In this document: positions 11,442-22,586 of the stretch, piece after piece
Layout of the letters: each line of letters opens with the position of its first letter
Position numbering within the stretch: the first letter of the stretch is position 1
Source of the DNA: Pogona vitticeps
Taxonomy: Eukaryota; Chordata; Lepidosauria; Squamata; Agamidae
Length of the DNA: 64,000 nucleotides
Reading direction: 5' to 3'
NCBI RefSeq assembly: GCF_051106095.1
Contig: NC_135786.1
Location: 203,299,501 to 203,363,500, forward strand
Position numbers and translations under genes: made by a program
Notes under the pieces: model-generated
The model's input: only the letters and a program-made list of their open reading frames with translations
Told to the model about the DNA's origin: nothing
Databases searched by the model: none

Positions 11442-12998
11442 TTGGATATCCTGGACAACCCAGACAATATAGTTGCTGACCTAGAGCCAGACATCCTGGA
11501 GAGTGAGGTCAAGTGGGCCTTAGAAAGCCTGGCTAACAACAAGGCCAGTGGAGGTGATGGCATTCCAGTCGAACTATTTAAAATCTTAAAGGATGATGCT
11601 GTTAAGGTGCTACATTCAATATGCCAACAAGTTTGGAAAACTCAACAGTGGCCAGAGGACTGGAAAAGATCAGTCTATATCCCAATACCAAAGAAGGGCA
11701 GTGCCAAAGAATGCTCCAACTACCAGACAATTGCACTCATCTCACACGCCAGCAAGGTTATGCTCAAAATCATACAAGGTAGGCTTCAGCAGTATGTGGA
11801 CCGAGAACTCCCAGAAGTACAAGCGGAATTCCGACGGGACAGAGGAACTCGAGACCAAATTGCCAACATGCGCTGGATTATGGAGAAAGCCAGAGAGTTC
11901 CAGAAAAATATCTACTTCTGCTTCATTGACTATGCAAAAGCCTTTGACTGTGTGGACCACAGCAAACTATGGCAAGTCCTAAAAGAAATGGGCGTGCCTG
12001 ACCACCTTATCCATCTCCTGAGAAACCTATATGTGGGACAGGAAGCAACAGTTAGAACTGGATATGGAACAACGGATTGGTTCAAAATTGGGAAAGGAGT
12101 ACGACAAGGCTGTATATTGTCACCCTGCTTATTTAACTTATATGCAGAATACATCATGCGGAAGGCTGGACTGGAGGAATCCCAAACTGGAATTAAGATT
12201 GCAGGAAGAAATATCAACAACCTCCGATATGCAGATGATACCACTCTCATGGCGGAAAGTGAGGAGGAACTAAAGAACCTTGTAATGAGGGTGAAAGACG
12301 AGAGTGCAAAAAACGGTCTGAAACTCAACATCAAAAAAACTAAGATCATGGCCACTGGTCCCATCACCTCCTGGGAAATAGAAGGGGAAGATATGGAGGC
12401 AGTGACAGATTTTACTTTCTTGGGCTCCATGATCACTGCAGATGGAGACAGCAGCCCCGAAATTAAAAGACGCCTGCTTCTTGGGGGGAAAGCAATGACA
12501 AACCTTGACAGCATCTTAAAAAGCAGAGACATCACCTTGCCAACAAAAGTCCGAATAGTCAAAGCTATGGTTTTTCCTGTAGTATTGTATGGAAGTGAGA
12601 GCTGGACCATAAAGAAAGCTGACCGCCGAAGAATTGATGCCTTTGAATTGTGGTGCTGGAGGAGACTCTTGAGAGTTCCCTGGACTGCAAAGAGAACAAA
12701 CCTATCAATTCTAAAGGAAATCAACCCCGAGTGCTCATTGGAAGGACAGATCCTGAAGCTGAGGCTCCAGTACTTTGGCCATCTCATGAGAAGAGAAGAC
12801 TCCTTGGAAAAGACTTTGATGTTGGGAAAGTGTGAAGGCAAGAGGAGAAGGGGACGACCGAGGATGAGATGGTTGGACAGTGTCATCGAAGCAACCAACA
12901 TGAATTTGACACAACTCCGGGAGGCGGTGGAAGATAGGAGGGCCTGGCGTGCTCTGGTACATGGGGTCATGAAGAGTTGGACACGACTAAATGACTGA
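11442..12998 (+). CDS. BovB reverse transcriptase region, open frame of about 518 codons
   Basis: This is the RT part of the BovB polyprotein, which copies its own RNA into DNA at a nicked genomic site. Visible motifs: palm motif A FIDYAKAFDCVDH (first catalytic Asp near residue 163), KGVRQGCILSPCLFNLY, and catalytic YADD near residue 263. These are followed by the thumb (LKLNIKKTKIM), LYGSESWT and FELWCWRRLLRVPWT, and the C-terminal YFGHLMRR, RRGRPRMRWLDS and WTRLND. Family proteins are about twice as long because an AP-type endonuclease precedes the RT; that part is absent here. The first codon is an in-frame TTG at the duplication junction, not a true start, so the copy cannot make a complete protein. 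By eye it is very close to the cattle BovB RT, in line with the known spread of this element between squamates and ruminants. Confidence 0.93.
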   Translation: MDILDNPDNIVADLEPDILESEVKWALESLANNKASGGDGIPVELFKILKDDAVKVLHSICQQVWKTQQWPEDWKRSVYIPIPKKGSAKECSNYQTIALISHASKVMLKIIQGRLQQYVDRELPEVQAEFRRDRGTRDQIANMRWIMEKAREFQKNIYFCFIDYAKAFDCVDHSKLWQVLKEMGVPDHLIHLLRNLYVGQEATVRTGYGTTDWFKIGKGVRQGCILSPCLFNLYAEYIMRKAGLEESQTGIKIAGRNINNLRYADDTTLMAESEEELKNLVMRVKDESAKNGLKLNIKKTKIMATGPITSWEIEGEDMEAVTDFTFLGSMITADGDSSPEIKRRLLLGGKAMTNLDSILKSRDITLPTKVRIVKAMVFPVVLYGSESWTIKKADRRRIDAFELWCWRRLLRVPWTAKRTNLSILKEINPECSLEGQILKLRLQYFGHLMRREDSLEKTLMLGKCEGKRRRGRPRMRWLDSVIEATNMNLTQLREAVEDRRAWRALVHGVMKSWTRLND

Positions 12999-13011
12999 AC
13001 AAACAAACAAG
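11443..13011 (+). mobile_element. BovB LINE (RTE clade), 5'-truncated, recent insertion
   Basis: This 1.57-kb insertion carries the reverse transcriptase and C-terminal parts of BovB and ends in the typical BovB 3' sequence (agagttggacacgactaaat) plus a short caaa-repeat tail. A perfect 11-bp target-site duplication, TAAGACTCTTT, lies at 11432-11442 and 13012-13022. The endonuclease half is missing because the copy was truncated at its 5' end on insertion. The intact frame and identical flanks show that the insertion is young. Other BovB pieces lie at 16846-16914 and 31850-32006. Confidence 0.95.
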
Positions 13012-13377
13012 TAAGACTCTTTCCTATGTTTATTTCCCTTGCTTAAGGGTGGAAGGAGATAGAATGGACTATCCCAAAACTTACTGGTTGGAACCCTGAA
13101 CAGTAGATTCCACATTTTGTTGTACTTTCCACTTGTTGATTCTAGATATTTAAGAAATTAACACATCAATTAATGTAAAACCTCTAAGGCGAAATCCTAT
13201 TCTATGCTCTTCATTCTCTCCATCAACATTTTAATGATGCTCAGATAACTTAATCGGATATAAGCTTCATTGTTTCAATATAATACTACACAGGTTCAGA
13301 TCAACAGATCTGGTGTGCCAGAGCAGATCAACAAATCTGGTCAGCATCTCTACTTGTTACAGTTCTGATTATCTGCG

Positions 13378-13425
13378 CACACACACACAGACACAGACAC
13401 AGACACAGACACAGACACAGACACA

Positions 13426-13488
<63 letters not shown>
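13378..13488 (+). repeat. CAGACA and CA compound microsatellite
   Basis: Arrays of ca and cagaca units pass into an uninterrupted CA array. Likely to vary in length between individuals. Confidence 0.95.
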
Positions 13489-13490
<2 letters not shown>

Positions 13491-13619
13491 TTGACAAGAG
13501 CCATTATATACATCAGCAGTTATGAAACAGGGCATGTTGAGATCAAGAATGGAGATAGCACATGTGGTCATTCTGATACCAAATACAAAGGTAAATTCCA
13601 CTATCTTCTAATTGCTATA

Positions 13620-14043
13620 CAGTGGTGCCTCGCTAGATGATAATCCGTTCCACTGAAATCGCTGTTTAGCAAAATCATTGTTTAGCAAAAAGCATTTCCC
13701 CATTGGAATGCATTGAAACCTGTTTAATGCATTCCAATGGGAAAGAATCGTTGTTGTCTAGCGAGGATTGGCCATAGGAAAACCGCTTTGCGAACCGCCG
13801 ATCAATTGTTTAAATCGCTGTCTTGCCAAGCTTAGGTCCCAAAAACAACTGTTTTGCGAGCGCAGAGGGAGCTGTCAAAATCGTAGTCTAGCAAAAATCG
13901 GTTTGCGAAGCAGGGACCAAACATTGTCCAGCGAAATTCCCCCATAGGAATCACTGTTTTGCGAATCGCTATAGCGATTGCAAAAAGTCAATGTCTAGCG
14001 AAAAAACTGTCATGTGGGGTAACTGTCTAGCGAGGCACTACTG
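13620..14043. mobile_element. Tigger/pogo-like MITE, 424 bp
   Basis: The left end cagtggtgcctcgctagatg pairs with the right end ctagcgaggcactactg, and both are flanked by TA (13618-13619 and 14044-14045). That is the target-site mark of Tc1/mariner-type transposases. The inside is built from repeated motifs such as tagcgaa and cccataggaat and has no coding capacity. The terminal sequence resembles Tigger-family ends; the exact family is unresolved. Confidence 0.8.
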
Positions 14044-14049
14044 TATTTC

Positions 14050-15595
14050 AAGTCAATAGCATTGCAAACATGCACATGAACAACATAAGAGAAACTCAGA
14101 CTTGTGTTTAGGGTCATTGATGGAGAGTGCTTAGACCTATCTGGAAAAGGAAAAGAAAGACACACTTTTCCAAACTCTTCTGTGCTAACACTGAATATAA
14201 GACTGATTCTGGTCTAATTTGCTCATCAGTATGTGAGCAACACCTGTGTTTTCATAAATGGAGGATGAATTATGTCCATTGTATTTTAGTAGTATAGACA
14301 CTGATCCAACAAAATTCAAGTTATCTGAATCACTTGAATAATAGACATGGTGGTTTAGAGGATGGCAATTTACAATGTAATTTTATATAGATATGTAGAA
14401 AAACAGGAGACAGGATCTGAGTATATTTTAGATAATTAAAGTACAGACGTTTGAGCATGCTAATACCATTGCTGTGTGCATTGCATTCTAAATGCAATAG
14501 TTTTGCCCCTTCCCCCCCACCTTTGAACTTACAATGACCCGTACATACTTATTCAATTTAAAAACTACCTAGGCATGTGCATCAGCCTGATCTGTTGTGT
14601 AACTATATCTTGATGGAAATTATTGAAAGAAGAGACAGTTATGTATAAATGGAAAACCACCCTAGTCAGGAAATGTTAGCATAGGTCTATGGTCAGAAGA
14701 TTAATTGTCCAATCAGCTCTGGTCTAGTATTCCAGCTTTAAATTGTAGCCACAGCAATTCTGAACACTGAATATGTAAGGATCAGGCAGGTCAACTTCAA
14801 AGTATATTTCCCATATATTAGCTGTCAGTCTCTAGCATTCCACACACACACACACCCCTCCATATGGCCAAACTTCCTGGAAGGCCTTAACTTGCACAAA
14901 TATAGATAGTTCATTCCTGTTTGCTTTTAAAGGATTTAACTGATGGCATCTTGATGAGAAGTTTTCAAAGACTTTAAATTCACTTTTCTCTTTCTTTCAG
15001 GCTTGTTTGCACATGCCCACTTATTTACTTTCTCATAGTCTCCCTCTAATAAAGAGGACATGGTCTTTCTGGGGTTTGGAAGTGAGACAACATCATCAAT
15101 TGTGCTGATACTAATGTTCACTTTACAGAAGGTGCCTTCAGGATATGCAGATAAAAGGTGTGTCTGTAGAACGTTACTACCGTAAATGTGGTAATGTTTT
15201 CTTTTGGTTTGTTTTAAAACAAGCAGCTCTTTATTTGACCATCATAAATCTATGTACATCAGACTGAAGGATTCAAAAGATACAACATGGTGTAGTTCAT
15301 TAGCATCCAAATCCAGTCTCTGAATAATTTTACAGATGTCTTTTAAGAGTGAAAAGTACAAACCCTGAGCATTTTTCACTGATAATTTAAACCGTAAAAA
15401 ATGTCACCAACCCCAAGCACAGAGAGTTCTCATTTGATCTAACATTTTCCACTGGACATAGACTAATCCATACATGTTCTCAGTGATTTAGCTGTGACTC
15501 TGAAACAAGTTGTAGCTTTAGAAGAGGTCGCTGTGGCTACTGCATGTAATCAATGAACATTTAGAATGTGAAACAGGTATTTCACCTACATTTCA
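14050..15595. other. Intergenic DNA, no gene or clear repeat
   Basis: I see only a short CA array near 14842-14855 and no exon or nameable element. Confidence 0.5.
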
Positions 15596-15599
15596 TTCT

Positions 15600-15690
15600 G
15601 TTTCTTAATGTCTGATGTAGTGGACATGTCCATGAAAGCTTACATTAAAATATAACAGTTAGTCTTTAAGCTGCCACATGTTTTTGTCTT
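15600..15690 (+). repeat. Fragment of a common amniote interspersed repeat
   Basis: Contains catgaaagcttacattaaaa and ttagtctttaagctgccaca, the same family as 5040-5150 (minus) and 50795-50900 (plus). Confidence 0.4.
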
Positions 15691-15904
15691 TTGTTTTGTT
15701 TCTTTGGGTGTTGCCTGATATACTCTGAAAAAAGTGGAGGATGTGTGATCTCCAGATCCTAATAAACTACAGCTCATGCTGTATGGAGCCACTGGTCCTT
15801 CTGGCTGTGGCTGATGTGAGCTGGAAGATCATAGAGCATCACAGATTCCTTACCCTGAGCTGTGGCCAGAAAAAAAAAATCCTACTATTTAACTTTTCCA
15901 GAAA

Positions 15905-16530
15905 TATTAAAGATCAAGTGTGGTGTAGTGGTCACCACATTTGTTTAGGATTTGAATGACTTGAGTTCAATTCCCAACATATCCATGAAGCCAAGATGGG
16001 TGACCTTGAGTTAGTTACTGTGACGTTCCACTTTCACGTCACAATGGTCAGGACACTCTCTCATTCACACTTTATTTACGCTGCCACCAACCACTCCTTC
16101 ATAAGACTCTTCAGACAAAAGTATGATTTTTAAAATAAAAACTTATGTTTATTGATAATAACAGAAGGAATGGTAAATCACTTTATCAACTAAAATAAAA
16201 AGGCAATCAGTAATAATAAAGTATCCCCTCATACAAACTATCACTCAGACCTTAACTCTTCATAACTCTCAACCCTAACTCTAACTCTCCATAACTCTTG
16301 ACTCTCTAACTCTTAACTGTCAAAAACTGACCCACATCATTCACTCCCCCCTCTTATATACACAGCTCCACCTCCTGGAGTCCCACCTCCTGCTCTGCTA
16401 TAGGCAGATGGGTTCCAACATAACCATGATAGGCAGGTGACGTCATCGCAGCCGTCACAGTTACTATCTCCCAGTCTACTGTGTTTTGCTGGAGTTTTGT
16501 TCAAGTGACAGCATGAGAGATTAAACTGCA
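15905..16530 (+). mobile_element. tRNA-derived SINE split by a solo LTR
   Basis: The head has A-box-like tggtgtagtggtcaccaca and B-box-like gagttcaattccca, followed by the body motif gggtgaccttgagttagtta, common in reptile tRNA SINEs. The LTR at 16019-16459 sits inside this copy, so the SINE is older. The right limit is approximate. Confidence 0.55.
16019..16459 (-). mobile_element. Solo LTR of an LTR retroelement, 441 bp
   Basis: It starts TGTGACG and ends CGTCACA, with a perfect 5-bp duplication GTTAC on both sides (16014-16018 and 16460-16464). On the minus strand it shows a TATA-like tatataagag and an AATAAA polyadenylation signal, followed by ggtggcagcgtaaataaa. No internal region is present, so it is the scar of recombination between two LTRs. 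The 5-bp duplication fits Ty3-like or some retroviral families; I cannot decide. The relative at 40910-42385 has nearly the same net length. Confidence 0.85.
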
Positions 16531-16845
16531 GTAGAGCTGTAGAAAACTCATAGATTAGCCCTCAGTTGCACTAAGAACTGCATAAGAAGGGCTAGATGGT
16601 GAGAATGAAGGAGGTGGGAAAGCATGTGCCCCAAATTCCTTGGCAGAAAAATATGCAAGAATATTTGGTATTTTATGCTAAAATAAAATTGCAGGCTAGT
16701 ACTGAGCATCTGGCAGTTAAATAGCAGTAATAGTCCAAAAACATGTAATTGGACCCCCCCAAAAAAGTTTGCTGCTTTAGGATATCTATTTGGAGATGGG
16801 GCAGGAGGAAGAAGTTCTAGATCTGGTTTTGGAATCCCTATGGAA

Positions 16846-16914
16846 GATAGGAGGGCCTGGCGTGCTCTGGTTCATGGGGTCATGAAGAATCGGACACGAC
16901 TAAACAACAACGAA
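16846..16914 (+). mobile_element. BovB 3'-end fragment
   Basis: Matches the last 70 or so bases of the BovB copy at 11443-13011 (gataggagggcctggcgtgc, then tcggacacgactaaac) and ends in an aac-repeat tail. Extreme 5' truncation. Confidence 0.85.
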
Positions 16915-17310
16915 TGTTGATTTCCATACATGCGGAGTATGCTGACAGCCCTTGTGGAGGAGACTGTATGTGCTCCCTCTTTCTCTAGTAACAATTAACA
17001 AGAGTCATGATTTTGAAGATAAAAGAAGATGCACTGTATGAACATAACAATTAACATATTAATAAATGGCTAGTTAGAAAAGTATTATTCCCCATCCCTA
17101 TCAGTTCAGCTTACTTATTACACTACATGGGTGTTTTGACTTCAAACAAAATACTGTATATGATACAATGTCCTCAACATTTGATCCTTTCTTATGGTAA
17201 CTTCTTTTCACAACAGTAAACATTTAGATAAAAGCATAGGCTAGATTAGAGAAACATAGTTGAAAACAATCTGAAGGACGTGACTTAATAACTGGAAACT
17301 CCATCATTTC

Positions 17311-18055
17311 AGACAAAATAGCTAATCTACAATAAGGCAGATGACATCAGCTTACTGGCAGAAAGCAGCAATGACTGTTAGGGAAAGTGACAGAAGAAAG
17401 TGCCAAAGCAGGACTGCAGCTGAATGTTAAGAAGATAAAAATCATGGCTACAGAAGAACTACATAAATTTAGCCCTGGCAATGAAGAAACTGAAACAGTT
17501 AGAGATTTTGTGTACCTTGGTTCAATCATCAGTCCAAGTGGAGACTGCAGCCAAGAAATCAAAAGAAAACTGAGACTTGGAAGGGCAGCAATTAGAAAAG
17601 ATGAAGTGTGGGGATGTATCACTGGAGACCAAGACCAAGATCACCCACACTCTTTCATTTCTGATCATCATGTATGGATGTGAAAGCTAAGTGGTTAAGA
17701 AAGCTGATTGGGAGGGGGGGGAGAAATGATTTGTTTGAAATGTCGTGCTGAAAGAGAACTTTGTGGATACCCTGAACAAATGGGTCCTAGATCAAGTCAA
17801 GCCTGAACTACCTCTGGAGTCCAAAATTTTGAAGCTGAGGCTGTCCTATTTTGCAACTGGAAAAGACAATAATGCTGGGAAAGGTGGAAGGCAACAGGAA
17901 AATAGAAAGATGAAATACAAGATGGTTCCTAAAGGATGCCACAGGGTTGAGTTTACAAGAATTGAGCAGGGCAGTTGAGGAGAGGACATTTTGAAGAATG
18001 CTCATTCATAGGATTGCCATGAGTCAGAGGTGACCTGATGGCACATAACAGCAAA
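17311..18055 (+). mobile_element. Older RTE-family LINE fragment, RT and 3' end
   Basis: Translated pieces read LLAESS, VKKIKIMATEELHKF, FVYLGSIISPSGDCSQEI and LESKILKLRLSYF. These are RTE reverse transcriptase landmarks after the catalytic region. The copy ends with the RTE-type terminus attgccatgagtcagaggtg. It has drifted, with frame changes, so it is much older than the BovB copy. Confidence 0.75.
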
Positions 18056-18059
18056 TTAT

Positions 18060-19155
18060 ACACCAATGGAGGCATGGTATTAGGTTGTTCTGCAGAATAG
18101 AAATGGGTAGCAAAGAATAGATCCTTTTACATTCAGTGACAGACTTTCAACACCCTGGAGACAGAACCTCTGCTTATTGGCTCAAACTCTGTTTATGATC
18201 TACATCACATTTTGAAAGTTTAAACTTATTTTTGCATTTTGATGGTAAAGGAATTATGATATATGTAAAAGACATAGATTCATATTTTAAGTTCTTAACC
18301 CGGCCTTGAAGATAATATAAAATAACAGTGATGACTAATTTACCAAGAAGTTGTCGTTTACCTTGAATATTAAAAAAAAAAAAAAACAACCTCAAAGCAC
18401 ATGCAGAGAAATTTTGATTCTCTACAATAGGGTGCTAACTGAATTCTTTTGGTCTGATACAAAGACTTCTAGGTTCAAATATGAGGGAACAGGAAATCAT
18501 TTATATAATTTTACCATAGTTAAATAAGTTCTTTAAAAGCTATAAGTGGTGCTAATTTGTCTGACTGGCTTTGTAAAATATGTTTGGAATACTAATGGTT
18601 TTGTCTGTTCTGGACACATTTTCTCTTAGTTGAATACTAGTTTATGCAAAATAGCATAGAGGCAGGTACTAATAGGAGAGGAATTAAAAAGAGAACACAT
18701 GATATAGCACCATTTCTTCTGGAAAACAGTAGGAGATTGTCAACACAGGCAGTAATTCATTCATTGCTTCCATAGATGCAGATCCATTGAATTTTGTGTG
18801 ATTTTTAAAGTTTTCCTCTCTTTCGTTGCATCTATGAAATGTCATGTAACTGAGCATAACTGAATCCATTTTGCTGCTAGCTGCAGTAAAATATTTTGGA
18901 TTTCATACATAGGACCTATTGTAGGCTGTGTCGTGTACAGCTCATGGAACTTTCAAGACAGTGGCTAGGAATGTGTGAACCTTTATCAATTGTGATTAGA
19001 AATGATTCTCCATTATGTACATTTTTATTTTTACTTCCTTGCACAGAGTATTATAGATTTTATAGAAGTACCGAGTTTGTAAAATGTATTATGGAAGAAT
19101 AGAATTCACTAGCTGCTTCACAAATTTTTATATGTTAATTTTATTATCTGATCTT
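18060..19155. other. Intergenic DNA, nothing recognised
   Basis: AT-rich sequence with a short A run near 18370. No exon or nameable repeat seen. Confidence 0.5.
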
Positions 19156-19159
19156 TATT

Positions 19160-19350
19160 GCAGCCAAAACTCTGCTCACAATCTGGGTTCAGTCCCAGGT
19201 AGCCGGTTCAAGGCTCACTCAGCCTTCCTTCCAATGTCAGTAAACTGAGTACCCAGATTGCTGGGAGCAGGGGGAGGGTCTAAACTGCCTAGAGAGTACT
19301 TTAAGCATTATGGGATGATATATAAGCACCACACTTTGCTTTACTTTGTT
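19160..19350 (+). mobile_element. tRNA-derived SINE, 5'-truncated
   Basis: Contains tgcagccaaaactctgctca, a B-box-like gggttcagtccca, and the tail region ctgcctagagagtactttaa followed by tatataagcacc and ctttgcttta. The same family as 21272-21512. Confidence 0.7.
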
Positions 19351-20022
19351 TTATGTGAAAATGATTGTTTACTTTATCCCGTTGATAACTGTTCATGTTT
19401 ATTTAGATATTAGATGTCAACCGTCAGCTTTTAAAAGTGGTTTAATTTGTGTTTATACATAAAAACTAATTGGCTATCAAGCAATAAAGAATGAACGAAT
19501 TATTGTGAATGCCAGGTCTGAAAAAGAGTGTGAGTATGGTTACCAAAAGGTGGCAAGGGTTTCTAAAAAGCTGAGAAACACTAATCCAAGACCCGGCTGT
19601 CCTTGCTCCTCGCTCCATCTAGCACAAAGAGTGCAAGTGCTTCTGAGTCTCCTTCAACTGAATCGGGGGAGGGGGGGAATCCTGCAATCTGGATTAGTAG
19701 TTAGTCTGGAAACTAACTATTCTTCAGCAGTATTTCAAGACAAGTAGCTAATGAACAACAGACTGTGCCCCATGAACTCTTCTAAGTGTCCATGCTCCTG
19801 ACAGCATACATTTGAATAGACTAACTTATCCGTACTACAAGGGTTGTTTTTGTTGCCTGATCAAAATGTAGCATGGACCTATAAAGATACTTGGTATCCA
19901 CATTCACCAATAAGTATCTCCACAAAAGCCTTTAGGTTGATACAATAATTTGATTTTAATAGGTAGCTGCAATCCCTCAGATAAACTTTTCTTTAGCCTC
20001 TTACAGATTCACATTACTATTA

Positions 20023-20571
20023 CAGTGGGGTCTCTGCTTAAGAACTTAATCTGTATTGGAAGGTGGTTCTCAAGTTGAAAAGTTCTTATGTTGAATCTGC
20101 ATTTCCCATAGGAATGCATTGAAAATCATTTAATCCGTATCTGCCCTTTTCCGTCCATAGAAACTACAGTGGAACCTCTACTTAAGAACTTAATCCGTTT
20201 TGGAATGGTGTTCTTAAGTTGAAACGTTTCTTAAGTTGAAGCAAAATTTCCCATAGGAATGGACTGAAAACCAATTAATCCGTTCTGGCTGTGTTTTTTT
20301 TGTTTTTTTTTATGTAGAGGTGTGTTTGTACATTGAAGCATTAGTTCACATAGGAACTAATGCAAAGCTGGTTAATACGTACTCTACCACTAGGGGGAGA
20401 TTTTTTTTTTAACCTAAGATGACCTAAGGTTAAAAAAAGAGCAGGAAAGGTTTTTTTTCCTGTTCTTATCTTGGATTTCTGTTCTCAAGTAGAAGCAAAA
20501 TTTAGCAAATGGAGCTGTTCTTAAGTTGGATTGTTCTTAAGTAGAGACGTTCTTAAGTAGAGACCCCACTG
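20023..20571. mobile_element. Tigger/pogo-like MITE with a second left end inside
   Basis: The outer ends cagtggggtctctgcttaag and ttaagtagagaccccactg are inverted repeats flanked by TA (20021-20022 and 20572-20573). A second left end, cagtggaacctctacttaag, starts at 20167, also preceded by TA. This suggests nesting or recombination between two copies of related families. Internal motifs include cccataggaatg and ttaatccgtt. No coding capacity. Confidence 0.75.
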
Positions 20572-20579
20572 TATTTCTT

Positions 20580-21270
20580 ATGTACTGATTTCTTCAACCT
20601 CATATTGTTTAAGTCATCAGAATATTCTGGCTCTTGTCTAAATCAACCAGAATTATCCCCAACTTCATGCCAGTTCCATATACTGTTAGACTTTAGATGC
20701 AAGGTCTGAGGAGCAAGCAACATGAAGGCAAGAGTACAAGGAGGGGCAAAAGCCAGTGGGCCTGTCCAGACTGGCTGTTTGGGGTATGGGGTGGATCAGT
20801 CTACAAAGGGTCTGTTGAGGTCAAGGGGAAAGAAGCAATGTGCCATTTTGCATGCTCCCCTCATCTAAACAGCAAGCAACCCCTTATAGCCAAATCAGTT
20901 GTCAATTAAGTGCTTCCCCTTATCATCTGTGGAGGGTGAGGGGAAGTGAAATATTTTTACTTTGCTTCTCTCTCCCTTTGTCTGTGACATTTTGTTTTCT
21001 CCCCTCTCCCTCCCTGTTTCCCTTCCCTTGTTCTCCCCCAACTTTCTCTTTCCTCCCTCAGAATCTGCAGCCACAATGATGAGGCTGGTGGAGCCTGTTA
21101 TCTCCAGGTTAAATAATGAAAAGAATGCATGTCCCACCACTGGGCCAGCAGGTGCACAACATTCTAAGTAGAAACACTTGCAGTTTTTTTTTCAATCTAG
21201 ACCATGCCATCAGTGATCCATATACCATATCTATATGCCCATATGGACAAGCCCAGTTTTCCTACTTAAC
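20580..21270. other. Intergenic DNA, nothing recognised
   Basis: Contains a C/T-rich stretch near 20960-21060 and no supportable feature. Confidence 0.5.
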
Positions 21271-21271
21271 C

Positions 21272-21512
21272 AAGAGCCTCTTGGCATAGTGGTTAAACTG
21301 CAGTACTGTAGCCAAAACTCTGCTCATGACCTGAGTTTGATCCCAGCAGCTTCAGGTAGCTGTCTCAAGGCTGACACAGCGTTGCATTCTTCCAACGTCA
21401 GTAAATTGAATAACTGGGGGGGGGGGGGAGAGAATGTGTAGCCTGCATAATTAAATTCTGAATCACCCAGAGAGTGCTTTTATGTAAACAGAACACCTTG
21501 CTTTTTGCTTTC
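21272..21512 (+). mobile_element. tRNA-derived SINE, nearly full length
   Basis: A-box-like ttggcatagtggttaaactg, B-box-like gagtttgatcccagc, the body aggtagctgtctcaaggctg, a G run where the family has a variable stretch, and the tail cccagagagtgctttt then ccttgctttttgctttc. A diverged copy of the same family at 19160-19350. Confidence 0.72.
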
Positions 21513-21849
21513 AAACCAAGGAGCAGACCTGAAGCATAAGGAATGCAGAAAGCTAGCTTGAAATGTGATTTTTTTGGGGGGGGGGGGATTACATCTCCCA
21601 GAATCAGTGTGACGACTGGCTATGCTACCAGCAGGATTCTGGGAGTTAAAATCACTTTTCCAAGCTCTGTGTCACTATAAGTTAGACTATTGGTTCATGT
21701 AGCCAGTACTGTTTACATTTGTGGTGGGTTTGGGGAGCATATACTGTATGGAGGACTAATGACTCAGATCAATTGGATATCTCAGACAACACTGATGCCT
21801 GAGACAACTGGGGGTAGTGCCACCCACTTCTCTCTTTCCCTCCTGACCC

Positions 21850-21876
21850 TTCTCTCTCTCTCTCTCTCTCTCTCTT
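21850..21876 (+). repeat. TC microsatellite
   Basis: Short uninterrupted TC array. Confidence 0.85.
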
Positions 21877-22157
21877 TTCTTTTTTTCTTTTCTTGTCCAT
21901 CTCCTTCTGTCTGGTTTGAGCAGATCCTCATTTTTGAAGCATGGAAATGCAGTGAGGAACAAAGCTTAATTTGCTGAACTCAGATCTGCCATGCAGTTAT
22001 TAAGTGCAAAGGGATCTTTTGCAGAGGAAATTTGGCAATCCTAACAGATTTGCCAGAGTCATGCAGCACAGACAACCCAGTTCAATGACTGTTCCAATAA
22101 AACTGTTTTAACCCTGATTAGCTGAACAGTCCTCTTCCACATATAAAAACAATCTGT

Positions 22158-22275
22158 GCTTTCAGATGTATGTGTGTGCGCACGCATGCATGCGCACACG
22201 TGCACACATGTATATGTGTATTTGGGTGGCAATGGTTATGGTTATGGCATATGGTGTGAGTGTGTGTGCATACGT
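22158..22275 (+). repeat. TG-rich low-complexity stretch
   Basis: Imperfect alternating purine-pyrimidine tract with tgtgtg, gcatgc and cacacg patches. It could adopt Z-DNA-like structure. Confidence 0.6.
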
Positions 22276-22540
22276 GTACCAGGAGGAATGAATGCAAACA
22301 AACTATATCTCAGACTTCATGCCACAGTTTCTCACTGAAAGGAGCAAAGGTTTTCATAATATTTATGTGAATATTTATTTAAGCCGCAGAGACCGTCAAC
22401 ACATATAGCTTTACACTTAACATTTCCCAGACATTAGCTGCAGATCATCTAAACTAATTCCCTCTGTTCACACCATATCTGGAACAATGAAGGAGCTTTT
22501 ATAGTATTGTTCCCATTTAAAGTTTTATGTTATGCTTTTG

Positions 22541-22543
22541 AAA

Positions 22544-22584
<41 letters not shown>

Positions 22585-22586
22585 TA
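22541..22586 (+). repeat. CA then GA compound microsatellite
   Basis: An array of ca units passes directly into ga units. Confidence 0.9.

Noticed and set aside
11930-13006. 358-codon minus-strand open frame
   Set aside because: It is antisense to the BovB reverse transcriptase, whose motifs are clear on the plus strand.
13350-13601. Cys-Val repeat protein frame
   Set aside because: Product of the CA microsatellite.
15905-15990. Possible functional tRNA gene
   Set aside because: Only the A- and B-box-like head matches. There is no full cloverleaf, and the SINE body follows.
16260-16320. Telomere-like ccctaactctaactc repeats
   Set aside because: Imperfect, not TTAGGG-type, and located inside the solo LTR, whose relative has similar short repeats.
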